Source of the DNA: Paraphaeosphaeria minitans | Lineage: Eukaryota > Ascomycota > Dothideomycetes > Pleosporales > Didymosphaeriaceae | Length of the DNA: 64,000 nt | Direction: 5' to 3' | Assembly: GCA_015832175.1 (NCBI GenBank) | Contig: WJXW01000007.1 | Coordinates: 1,488,001 to 1,552,000, forward strand | Program-made: the position numbers and the translations under genes | The notes under the pieces: model-generated | Seen by the model: the letters and a program-made list of their open reading frames with translations, nothing else | The model's database searches: none | Told to the model about the DNA's origin: nothing | Shown here: one piece after another, positions 1 through 11,668 of the stretch | Position numbering within the stretch: position 1 is the first letter of the stretch | How the letters are laid out: every line of letters begins with the position of its first letter

Positions 1-3000
1 CTTGCATCTCTCTATATTTAAGATATATACTGTGTTTGTTTCTCTAGTATTCTGCATATTTATAGATGTAAGTTGTTATAGCTTCCTTAATTCCTTTAAA
101 GGTGTAATTCCTCTAGATAAGTTCTATTGTTTTCGTGATGTCTAGGTGTCTATACATAGGGTTATTATAGTATTATTAGATAATCTTAGTCTGTAGATGT
201 TCTAGAACTTCTTAGTTAATTACTAAAAGTTAATTTAGTTCTACTATTAGCTCTAGAGATCTATCTTTGGCTTTGCAAAGGATTATAGAGAAGGTTTTTA
301 CCTTTTCTCCTACTAGATTACTTTGTTAGCTAAGAGCGTCTACTCTACTATTTTTTTTCCTAGCTACATAGATAATTTTAAACTTATACTACCTTGTGGT
401 TTATAACTATCTTTGTTATTATAGCGTAAGTTCTTTTGTTGTTGTGAACCTTAGAAGGTTCTTATAATTTATGTAGATTTCTAGTGTTAAGTAATTAAGC
501 GCGTAAATCCTCTAGTGCTTTAAGGCTTTAATAATAGCGTAGAGTTCTTTATTATATACGTTGTATTGTGTTTTGGCGTTATTAAATTTGTATAAGTAAT
601 AGGTAATTAGGTGCTATTTACTATTATGTTCTTATTTAGCGTAGGCGCCTAGCGTAAGATCGCTAGCGTCTATTTTAAAGCGTAGTAGTTCATCGCTTCT
701 AAAATAAATAAGGACAGGTTCTATAATATATGCTGTTTTAAGGAGTTAGAATAATATTCTACACTTGTCTATTTATTTAAAAGGTACGTTTTTCTTTATA
801 AAATTTATTAAAGGTATTGTGACCTTTGCGTAATCTTAGATGAACTATTAATTAAATCTATAGAATCCTAAGAATTTTTAGATATTCTTAGTTGTCTTTA
901 GTATTAGCTAGTTCCTAATGTATTTAACTTTGCTTAGTGCCATCTTAATTCCTTCTATAGTAATGATATGTCCTAGGAATTTAAGTTATTTAATGTTAAA
1001 CTGACATTTCTTAAGTTTAATCTAAAGGCACACTTTGTTTAGTACTTCTAGTACTATCTATATATGCTTAGTGTAGTCTAATTTATTTTTAGAAAAGACA
1101 AGGATATTGTCTATATACGCGATAACAAATATGTCTAGATGTTTATAGAGTACGTTATTAATAAGTGCTATAAAAACTGCTGGTGCATTTATAAGTCTAA
1201 ATAGCATAACTTTATACTTAAATAGTCTGTAGCGTGATTAAAACGCTGTTTTCTATTCTTTACCTTTCTTAATTTGTATAAGGTGGTAACTATCTCTTAG
1301 ATCTATTATTATGAATATTTTGGCTTAAGATAGTTAATCTTGTAACTTTGTAATATTTAGTAGTAGATATTAGTTTTTTATTATTATGTTATTAAGTTGT
1401 TAGTAGTTAACGTATAGTCTGTCTAATTTATCTTTTTTCTTAATAAATATAAAAGGGCTTACTACTAGTAACTTTAATAGTTATATATATCTTTTCTTAA
1501 GGTTTGTCTTAATAAAATTACGTTCTTTAAGGAGTTCTTCTCCTATTTTACTATATAGTAGTCTAAAGGGTGGCGTCTTCCCTTTTTCTAGGTCTATTAT
1601 AAGATCCTAGGGTTAATGTTTAGGTAGGTTTACTTTTCCTTCTTTTTCTGTAAATATGTGTATCTATTTCCTATACTTTCTTAGTAAGGTAAGGGGTGTA
1701 CTATTATCCTTCTTCTTACGCTTCTTAACCTAGTGGTTCCTACTAGTGTTTGCTAAGGTGTATTTTTGTTTTTTAACTATCTATCGCAGTATTATATTAT
1801 TAATAACTCCCTTATCTACTATTATTTTTAGTTAATGCGTAGGCTTTACTTATAATATATAATTACAGCGTTTAAACGATATTTTCTTTATACCCTAGTT
1901 AATCTGTAGGTTGTGTATTATTAACTAAAGTAATCCTAAGACTAACTTATACTTAGATCCTAGTAAGACATCTAAGGTAAGTTCCTCTCTATATCCTTAG
2001 ACTATTATTGTGGTAGTAACCTCCTAGTATATTTAAGGTGTCTTAGGCATTAGGGATCTATTCGCGATATAGATAATATAGGGTACTTTTTTCTCTAATA
2101 TTATAAGTTCTGCTTGTCTTACTGTCTAATAAGATATAAAGTTCCTTCCTGTTTTTAAGTCTATAAGAGCTTAAGCCTATATTCCTTTAAGCTATACTAG
2201 TAGCTTAACTAATACTGTGCTTACTATAGCATTTAATTTAATAAAGGCGTTTTCTTGTCTAAGTTTAGGCCTAAAAAAGACATCTGTTTGTGTAGGTTAT
2301 AGTTAAGTTCTAGTGCCTAGTATGCGTTTCTAAGTATCCGCTTCTATTATTATTCTTAAGTATATAGCTTGTATAGATTGTCTTCTTTTTCTTCCTATAA
2401 AGATATTCTTCTATTTTTCCTCCTACAGTCTTTACTGTTCCTATGTACTAGTTAAATTAGTAGTTCTGTTATTACTTCTTATATAGGGCAGTTTGTAAAG
2501 CTGTCTAAATATTTAGCTATATAGTGGTATTTATAGTCTTAGTTTAGACACGTGTACTAGTACAGTTATATATAGTCTCTATTAATAAGTATATTATAGT
2601 ATTTGTTACCCTTTAGCGTGAGGTAAGGAAAGTATTTTACTTATTATTTATCCTAGAGGTGTTTATTATAAGCTGCGATAGAGTAGTCTATCTATATTTA
2701 TCTACAGCGTAGTTTGCTTCTAAGTTATTTCTTGTTCTCTTTTCTCTCTACCTTATATTGTGCGTATATTGGTTCTTCGCAATATATCTACATACAGAAT
2801 TAGTGTGTAGGATTTTAGTAGTCTAGGTAGTATTTTAGTACGTAGTCTAACTTCTTATTTTTATAGGGTTGCATTCCTTTTAGTGCCTAGTAGGGTTCTA
2901 TATAGTCCTAAATATTTAGTTTATACTTAGGTGATATAGGGTTGTCTTCTTCCCGCCTACTTTGTAGATAAGGAGTAGGAGATCTTAGTATCTCTTCTAC

Positions 3001-4569
3001 GTCTTCTATATTATAGTATACGTTAGAGTCTTCTTCTAGATCTTTGTATAGTTATAAGTTAGGTAAATCTAATTACTTACTTTGCTCTAGCGTAACGCGT
3101 TAGTAACTAAATAGCGTTATAATAACTTCCTATTCCTTATTAGGTTCTTAGTCCTTAATAGTTAGTATATTTAACTTAGTTTAATAGACTTTGTTCTTTA
3201 ATCTGTAATTCCTGGCTATATAGCCTAGTTTACCACATATAAAGCATTTACAGGTCTTAGTTATTAGTTATTAACTTCTATTAGAGACGCGTTTATTAGG
3301 CTACTTAGGGCCTATCCTTCCTCTTTTTCCTTTACTTAAGTAGTTAAACTAGATATCTTCTATTAGTTTATATCTCTAGTAGTTCCTTAGCTGTTGCTTT
3401 TAGACAATTTTAATAGGGTTCTTATAAACTATTTTTACTAATTATTTAAAGCTTATCGCCCTAGGGTTTTAGTAGAGCTTCTATTATAGTAAAAACTATT
3501 CTTTATTAATCCTAATAGTTTCTTTGTATAGTTCTTTAAGGTTAGCGATTTGTGCACTACTACGCAAGAGTTCCTTATATAGTTTCTATTTAAGTCCTTG
3601 TTTATACATATCCTAGAGAGATTTATTGTCCTAGTTAAGCTGCACAGCGTATCTATAAAACTTAGCTATATACTTAGCTACTAATTATTTCTAAGTTATA
3701 GTCTAAATCTTTACCTTTATAATAGAGTTCTTGTTAGCAATCCTAAAGAGTTGTTTAAGGCATTTCTTAAAGTTATTATAATTCTTAATAATATTAACTA
3801 TATTAGTGTGCTCGTTTACGTAATTATTATTATTATTGTTGTAGTCTATTCCTAGGTACTTTTTAAGGTAAGAATAGATCTATAATCCTATATCTCCTTA
3901 CATATATATTACTACAAAGATAACCTTCTTTTTGTCTTTAAGAGGTTTGTTTAAGTTAAAGAAGTAGAGATCTAACTAGAGAATCTAGACGTTAGTTTAA
4001 GATTATTTACTAAAGTAGAGATTAGGTTTATACGCCTTACTACTATCCTTTATAAAAGTAATCTTAGCAGCACCTAAAGCTGTAGAAGAGGTAAGAGTTT
4101 ATAAAGTACTTATATTAAAGGTGTTTAAGATGTTAAATCTAAGAGGGTAGCTAGTCCTAAAGGGTTAAAGTTAGTTTTTAGGCAGGAGTACTTATAAAAG
4201 GTAGAAGGTCTTATTAATATAATAGTATTTTACAAAGTGTAATAAGTTAATAATTTAGTCTACTAGAATCTAAATAATAGATTAATAAACAGATTAAATA
4301 TAAGTATAAGAAGCTTATTCTTACGTTCCTATATACTAAGTAGTTCTATACTTCCTAGAATCCTATATGTCCTAGAGTCCCATATGTCCTAGAGTCTTGT
4401 GTGGGCGAGTCCCACGCGTCCTAGAGTTCCTGTACAGGTAAGGCCTATGCGGTTCTTAGGACCCTTAGGACCCGTAACTTGTTATCTAACTACTTAGTTA
4501 GCTAACTCTAGCAGACTAGTAGTCTAATAAGCTCGCGCCCCACTGCTCACGCGCAGCTAGATCCTAATA
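1..4569 (-). mobile_element. Ty3/gypsy chromovirus copy A, 3' part outside the window, RIP-degraded
   Basis: The whole stretch matches, in the same order, the better preserved copy B at 18,145-22,690, so it is the same family in minus orientation. From right to left it carries the 5' LTR (4,131-4,569), a gag region with a CCHC knuckle near 3,200-3,250, protease, reverse transcriptase, RNase H and the start of integrase, and then runs off the left edge of the window. Every frame is broken by TAG/TAA codons, mostly where the family has Gln or Trp, as expected from C-to-T and G-to-A changes. Its target duplication cannot be checked because the other end is outside the window. No functional protein can be made. 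Confidence 0.85.
4131..4569 (-). repeat. LTR of chromovirus copy A
   Basis: It runs from TGTTAAATC to a decayed TAACA end (read as taata). The first ~220 bp match the R-U5 part of the LTRs of B and C. The rest is a U3 with several ~14-bp units around gtcctagagt, matching the U3 of C but not that of B. Confidence 0.75.
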
Positions 4570-5142
4570 GTTAATAAGTAGTAAGTAGGGAGACTAGAAG
4601 CTAGAGATTAAGGTAATAAGAAGGGCTAAAGCCTACTACGCTACCCTATTAGAGGTCTCTTACCTATCTAAAGAAGTTAGTATAACTAAGGAAGTAAATG
4701 CTACTAGGGATAGGGTAGTAGAAAAGAGCTCTTAGGAATAACAGAACTAACTAGGTATTAAAAGGGTTATAGGGGCTAGAATTAGAGAATTCTGCCCAGG
4801 ATCTCCTCTACTAGTAATTAATAATAATAAATTAGTGCTATAGGTAGTAGTTATAGAAGTAAACTAAAGGGCTTCTAAACCTACTAAAATAATAGAGGAG
4901 AGTATTATCTAAGCTATGCTAGAAGCTAAAGCTGTAAGTAGAAAGAAGGGTGCTTAAATAGCCTCTACTCCTCTATTAGATAAAGAGCTAGTTACACTTA
5001 TTAACACCCTAAATGCTAATTCTATCCTAATAGCAGCACTAACCTAAGAGGTAAGAGGTATTATAGTTAGATTAATATTTTCTTAGAATAAACTATATTT
5101 AAAGGCCTAGTAACTACTCTCTAAGAAAGAAAAGGAGCCTAA
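4570..5142 (+). mobile_element. Remnant F, left part (host of element D)
   Basis: This is a RIP-degraded coding stretch on the plus strand. One frame reads through with only TAG/TAA interruptions from about 4,650 and carries straight on, in frame, after the 6.5-kb element D when one copy of the CTAAT duplication is counted. The deduced product is charged and lysine-rich, like a gag or ORF1 protein, but no zinc knuckle or polymerase motif was recognised. Class of element unknown. Confidence 0.45.
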
Positions 5143-5359
5143 TTGTAACAGGTAGATTACGATATTATTATAGTGTTGTAGTATCTACCGCTAAGGCCTC
5201 ATAAAGGGTCTGTGCGCTAAGTAAGTAAGCTGCGCAAAACCTACGCCGCGCGTTAACTTAACACAAGATAAGTATTATTCTATTAATATTACTAGAGTTA
5301 TCCTTTTACTGTCTTTCCTAGTGTAAAGTAAGTACTATTACCTATAACTAGACCTTATA
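5143..5359 (+). repeat. 5' LTR of element D
   Basis: Begins TGTAACAGG and ends CCTTATA (decayed CCTTACA). It pairs with 11,453-11,668 and with the 215-bp LTRs of element E. Confidence 0.9.
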
Positions 5360-5379
5360 TAATAATACTTTATCTACAA

Positions 5380-8300
5380 TAGTCTAAGGATAGCTCCTAG
5401 AGTTATATAAGCTACTAGTAGGGGGTAGACCTTACTTAAAGCCCCTAAAGGCAGCGAAGACCCTCTTATCTAGTATATAGGAGGAGAGCTAGTAACGTAT
5501 AACTTAAGCCTACTTTTAATACTTAAGTAGCGTATTCTAGTTACTAAAAAGAAGTATAATAAGCTTTGCGCTATATATTAACTTTATACTTTAAAAAATA
5601 AAATCTCCTAACTTAAAAGTATAAGCTAAACCCCTAGCATAGCAGCTGCTACTAAGAATATTAAAATCCTATCTACTAATATATATAAGCGGGACGCGCT
5701 TATAGCATATATAGTAATATACGTTAAACATACGCTTTAACCTAAGGACCCTACTAAATATAGAGGTAAGAACCTTAAGGAGTATTACAAATTCTTCTAT
5801 TCTTATAAGGTGGCCTTTCGCCTCTTACTATAAGAATTTGTGTAGGATAGAAATAAGGTTATCTAGGTAATATAGTACCTTATAGGCAACCTAAGAGAAC
5901 TATAGTATATATACTATAAGCGCACCTTTAAAGCTAAGAGAGAAATACCTACCTAGAAGTACTTTAAGTAGTATATACTTAACTTACTTTTAAACGTAGT
6001 AAATCGCAGCCTAGAAGTAGCTATAGCGTATACTTAGGTAATATAGTAAAGAGACTAAACTATTTACTCCTTTATAACCTACTTTAATATCCTTAAAAAT
6101 TAACTTATACCTTACAGTAAAGAGTAAAGGGTGTACCACCTTTTCTCTAAGCTTAAACCTAAGCTATAGAGGGCTATTACTAACTACTATTAGGTGCCTA
6201 TAACTAGAAAAGACCTTATTACTTTAGGCTCTACGCTTAAGCGAAACCTACGCTGCGCACCTATAATGTAGAAGTTAAGCCTACGTTATATATTAAAGAA
6301 ATCTAAGAATACTACGCTAAACTACTAAATATCTAAAGGTAATAGTAAGACCTAAAATAAGAAAAGTGTCACCTGCTATAAGTGCTATAAAACTAGCTAC
6401 TATACTAATAAATATAAAGGTAGTAATCCTAACTAGATTTCTATATAAGTAAACTATATAGGAAAAGGCTAAGCCTTACCTATAACTTAAGTATAGTAAG
6501 GCGCCTACTAATTTATATCTTACTAGGTATAAAGCGCACGTGTAGCGCAGCTAGAGATATAGGTCTAAAGAGAAAACTCTAAATAATTCTTAACCTATAG
6601 GCTAATATTAGCCTAATTAGCTAGATTGTTACTGTTAAAATAAATCTAAAGCCTATTAAAGGGGCTAAGCTCTCTAAACTAGAATAGATTAGAACCTAAA
6701 GGTAAAGTACCTACGCTGCCTATACGCTCTAGGTGCGTATTATAGATAATATAGAGGTAGAGTGTAGGATAAAGACTACTGTTTATAGTATTAATAAGGA
6801 AGGGATCTCTCTCCTACTTAGTAACCCCTTCTTACAAAAAGGGCAATATCTACTTTAATTACAGCTTATAAATATAGTACTAGGGCTATACTACAGCTTT
6901 AATATAGCTTATTACCGCAAGGGACTTTAAAAGTAATATAAAGTGTACTAGCTTAGATTTATTTCTTCTAGAAGTTTTATAAATAACTAGTGTAAGCTTA
7001 GAGCACCTAGCGCGCATTAATAAAGCGCGTATAGCGTAAGTACTGCGTATTCCTAACGCATTATATAAATATAGTAATGTATTTAATAAAAAAGTAGCGT
7101 TTACCCTACTAAATTTCAAGGAGTCTAATTATGCTATTCCTATTATAGAGAGAAAGGAACCTCCTTATAGACTACTTTATAATCTCTTAGAGCAGGAGCT
7201 TAAGGTACTTTAGAAGTATCTAGAAGATGCCTTAAAAAAGGAATAGATTAGGTATAGCACTAGCCTAGCTAGAGCACTAATTCTATTCGCCTCTAAGAAA
7301 GATAGCACACTATAGCTTTGCGTAGATTATTAGGGCCTTAACGTGATTACTATTAAAAATTGTTACTTACTACTCTTAGTTAGAGAGACGCTTAACCGCC
7401 TATTAGGCATATACTATTATATAACCCTTAATCTTCGCAACGCCTACTACAGAATTTAGATCTAGATAGGAGATAAGTAGAAAACTACATTCTAAACTTG
7501 CTATAGCCACTTTAAATACTTAGTAATACTATTTAGCTTAACTAATACCCCTATAAGCTTCTAGGTATATATTAATAAGGCACTAGCACTACACTTAGAT
7601 TACATATACATTATATACCTAAATAATATACTTATCTATACCTATAATAAGGATCTTACACTTTATTAGTGTACTATTTATACTATGCTTAAATTACTAC
7701 GTAAGGCTAAACTTTTTATTAATTTAACTAAGTGCACATTCGCCTTAGGCAAAGTCTACTTCCTTAGTTTTATTATAACTACGTAAGGAATCTACGCTAA
7801 TCCTGTGTACATAGTAACTATTATAGAATAGCTATAGCCAACTAGTATCTAAGAGCTCTAGTTATTTCTAGGCTTTATAAACTTTTACAGGTAATTTATT
7901 AAGGTATATATACAAGAAACTGCTCCTCTCTTAGGCCTACTTAAGAAGAACTAAGTGTTTTAATAGTTAGTAGAAGCTAATAATACTTTTAAAATACTTA
8001 AAACGCGCTTCTTAAGTGCACCTATTCTACGCTACTTTAACCCTGCGCTACTAATCTAATTAGAGACTAATATATCTACTTTTATAATATACGGTATCCT
8101 TTCGTAGCTATTTAAGAACTAGAAGTAGCACCTAGTTGCTTTTATGTTAAGAAAACTTTAAGTAGTAGAGCTAAATTATAAAGTATATAACTTTAAGCTC
8201 CTTACTATTATCTACTACTTTAAGCAATAGAGATATTATCTAGATAGCACATAGCACACAATTTAAGTGCTAAGTAACTATAATAACTTACGCGGCATGC

Positions 8301-10140
8301 GCGCTATATAGAAGCTAAACCTATAATAAGTATAATAGGCGATATACCTAGCAGCTTTTAATTTTAAAATAAAACACTGCCTAGGGAAAACAAACCTAGT
8401 AGATAGACTATTAAGAAGGGCAGATTACATATAGAAGAATCTATTACTAACCTATTTATTACCTACCCTATAGAACAAAATACTATAGAGGACTAAGTAT
8501 AGTAGAGCAAGCAGATCTATAAACAAGCTAAGCTTATTAGGCGTATATAAAACGCATGTTACTAATATTTATAGAGCTATAAGGGTCCCTACTGCTAGTG
8601 CTATAGTGTACACCCTATACGTACTACGCTCGCTAGCTAGAGTATTAGTTAGTAGTGAACCTGTAATAAAAAAGTCTAATTTTATTACTAAAGTTTAATA
8701 GCTTTAGTAAAGGGACGCCTTTACTATTAAGCGTATTACTAGCTAAAGGCGTAAAAGAAGCACTTAAAGTAGTAGTAAGGCGCAAGTATAGCGCCTTAAT
8801 AAAATAGAAGTTCTAAGGTATAATAGTAGATTATATATCCTAGATAAACTAGCAATTAGGTAAGAGATTTTGTTCTAGCACTATAATACGTATATAGCAG
8901 GCCACTTTAGTGTACATAGAACGCTTAAGGCTATTAAGAGGACCTACTATTAGCCTCTTATAGGTTAAAATATTTAGAAGTACGTAAGGACTTATACTAT
9001 TTACTAAAGGAGTAAAGCTCTAAGGCATAGTAAGTATAGCTAGCTATTACCTCTTCTAACGCTAAAGGATATCTTTAAGGAAGTCTTACTAGACTTTATA
9101 ACTAGGTTCCTACTAGTAAAGGATTAAGGTAGCTGTGCTTTTAATATAATTCTTATAATTATATACCGCTTCTCTAAGATGGCTATCTATATCCTTACAC
9201 AGAAAACATAAAATATAAAGGAATTTATAGAAGCCTACTTCTAAGAGGTTATTTTAAAGTTTAGTATTTAGAAAGGTATTATATCTAATAGAGGCTCTAC
9301 CTTTACCTCCGCTTTTTAGGCAGAAATATGCTACTAACTATAGGTAAAGCGTAGGCTTAGCACTACTTTCTACCCCTAAACAGACAGGTAAATAGAGCGC
9401 CAGAATTAGACGCTTAAATAATACTATTGCATATTTATTACACCTCTATAAACAAACTAGGTTAAACTACTCCTAACAGCTTATTTTGTATACAATAACT
9501 CTATTTATAATTTAACAAAAACAACGCCTTTCTATGTAGTATATAGTAAGCACCCTATTCTTACTACGCCTTTTGTAGACAGTAGGCTAGAGGGGGAGCT
9601 ACTAGATATAGTTAAGAGAGTAAAACGTATACATAGCGTACGCGCATTGCTTATAGAGCACCTACGCTTAGTATAAGAGTATTAGAGCTAGTACTATAAT
9701 AAGAAGCATAAGTAAGAGTTATTCTAGAGAGGCGACCTAGTCCTACTTAGTATAAAAAATATATATATGCCTTAACAACTAAGCAAGAAGCTATTAAGAA
9801 AATTTATTAGGCCCTTCTAAGTGCAGGACATAGTTAGAATATAGGTATACTACCTACTCCTCTTACTACACTATTATATTTATAACGTGTTTTATATTTC
9901 CCTTCTTAAACAATAGAAACTAAAGCTAGGAGTAGAAGATATTAATACCTAGCTACTAGAGGTTATACCTAAAGGAGAAGAAGTCTAAGAAGTAGAAGAA
10001 ATCCTAGCTAAGGAAATAAGAAAGGGGTAAAAGCAATACCTACTCTACTAGAAAGGCTATAATAAAACTTAAGACACCTAGATTCTAGAGTTAGACTTTA
10101 AAGATATAAATAACCTAGTCTAAACTTTTAAAGGAAAAAG
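5380..10140 (+). pseudogene. gag-pol of element D, inactivated
   Basis: Gag, retroviral-type protease, reverse transcriptase, RNase H and integrase of the Ty3/gypsy order, read through many TAG/TAA stops. Visible marks are a CX2CX4HX4C-type knuckle near 6,370, the RT core near 7,320-7,640 where the catalytic box reads Y-L-N-N (family YLDD, both Asp changed to Asn by G-to-A), an integrase HHCC region near 8,875-9,010, the DDE core near 9,090-9,400, and a GPF-like R-P-F near 9,800. A chromodomain-like segment ends the frame (E-V-E-E-I-L, K-G-Y). The stop density and the lost RT aspartates make it non-functional. Confidence 0.88.
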
Positions 10141-10429
10141 AGCTGCGTATATAAAGAAAAGGTAAAAGATATAATAAGAGCACACAGAATGTAGATATAA
10201 TATATATTATTATAAAGCACTATAGCTTAGGGAGCACTTATAGCTTATTAGGGGTATTTACCTAAGGCCTATAGGCTAGCTTCTAAGAAGTAATCTAACT
10301 AAACTACGCGCTACCTACACCTCTACTACTTATTATTTTTATTATCTTTACTATCCTTACTATTCTTACCTACTATACCTCTAGTAGTAACTTCCTTCTT
10401 ACTTTTTTTATTACTATTATTTAAGTTGC

Positions 10430-11107
10430 CCTTATTATAGTAAGGAGCAGACGCTAGATTAATCTAGAATAAGTTATTAGTATATGTTTTAAGTGCGGGA
10501 AAAGTGTAAACTTACTATTTACTATATAAGGGGAACAACTAACTTAAGAGTATTAGTAATCTAACGCTACTCTACTAGGATTAAGTCTAGATACTAAGGG
10601 CTAGTAGTAGGTACCTAAGTTACTATACTTATAGGTGTACTAACATAAGCTGTAATACGCTAGTAGTTAGCTAGTTTTAAGTTAAATTACTTCTAGTAAT
10701 AAGCTAGCTTTAGGCCTACTACTTTTACACACTTATCTATCTTACGCTACCTACTTAGGGTCTCTATAACTATAATATAGTAGTAGTTACAAAGGGCGTA
10801 TAGGCGATTAAGGTGCCTATTTATTACCTTTAGCACCTATAAGTATTAGCTAAAGCGTATATATAATACGTAATTCTAGATATACTAAGTTGCACTTTTT
10901 GTAATTACCTTTAACATAATAGTTACAGCGCTTATTATTATCTTTAGTATAGTCTTTAGGGAGCTTTACTAAGTTCTGTGTGTAGCGTATATAAGTTATA
11001 AGCACTATATTATAGTTTACGCGCTTAGTATCTCTACTAAACGCGAAGGCGGTAGTATTATAGAGATTAGACTTCTTAATATATTTAGGTACTAGGTAGT
11101 ATAGCAT
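10430..11107 (-). pseudogene. Antisense accessory ORF of element D (Cys-motif protein)
   Basis: On the strand opposite to pol, between the chromodomain and the 3' LTR, an ATG at 11,107 opens 85 codons. The frame then continues about 140 further codons with only TAG/TAA interruptions, each explainable as a mutated Gln codon. Near residue 66 it has a motif reading R-C-N-Y-Y-V-K-G-N-Y-K-K-C-N, which looks like a decayed CX2CX4HX3C knuckle. Element E has the same frame in the same place (38,045-38,287 for its open part). Function unknown. The upstream 345 bp (11,108-11,452) could hold its own promoter. Confidence 0.6.
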
Positions 11108-11452
11108 CTTAGGTAATTAAGGGGGTTATTTAAAGATTAAGCACTCTATCTATGCTAAGAATAAGTTATATGTGTGTTATATAGGTAGAGAGCACATAAA
11201 GATTAAAATAATATTAACACTATATAGCCCTATTACCCTATATTATAAGAGGCTACAGTAAATAGAAGGCGTAGGAGCTTTATAACAAATAATATACGTA
11301 ATATGTTTATAATATACGCTATTTACTTGCGACGCGCTGCTATTATATACACAACACACACCCCTATAGACACTTTTTTCCTTTCCTATAGGGTGAGGTT
11401 TTTATTAAGGCTATAGTATGCTATAAAGGACCGCAGCTAGAAGGGGAGGTTC

Positions 11453-11668
11453 TATAATAGGTAGATTACAATATTATTATAGTGTTATAGTATCTAGCGC
11501 TAAGGCCTTATAGAGGGTCTGTGCGCTAAGTGAGCTAGCTGTATAAAACCTACGCTACATGTTAACTTAATACAAGATAAGTATTATTCTATTAATATTA
11601 CTAGAGTTATTCTTTTACTATCCTTTCTAGTGTGAAGTAAGTACTATTGCCTATAACCAGACCTCACA
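11453..11668 (+). repeat. 3' LTR of element D
   Basis: Begins tataatagg (decayed TGTAACAGG) just after the purine tract at about 11,440, and ends CTCACA. The CTAAT target duplication follows at 11,669-11,673. Confidence 0.9.

Larger units (their letters stand above)
5143..11668 (+). mobile_element. Ty3/gypsy chromovirus D, complete, RIP-degraded
   Basis: A full-length element of 6,526 bp with ~216-bp LTRs at both ends and a perfect 5-bp target duplication CTAAT at 5,138-5,142 and 11,669-11,673. Plus orientation: gag with CCHC knuckle (about 6,365-6,415), protease, RT, RNase H, integrase, chromodomain (about 9,975-10,135), then about 1.3 kb without sense coding that holds an antisense frame, then a purine tract (agaaggggaggt) before the right LTR. 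Copy E at 32,343-38,873 is the same family. It sits inside remnant F and is therefore younger than F. Confidence 0.93.

Noticed and set aside
6886..7119. Minus-strand 77-codon frame in element D
   Set aside because: It lies opposite the gag-pol coding sequence, so it was treated as a shadow of it; unlike the 3' antisense frames, no counterpart or motif was identified.
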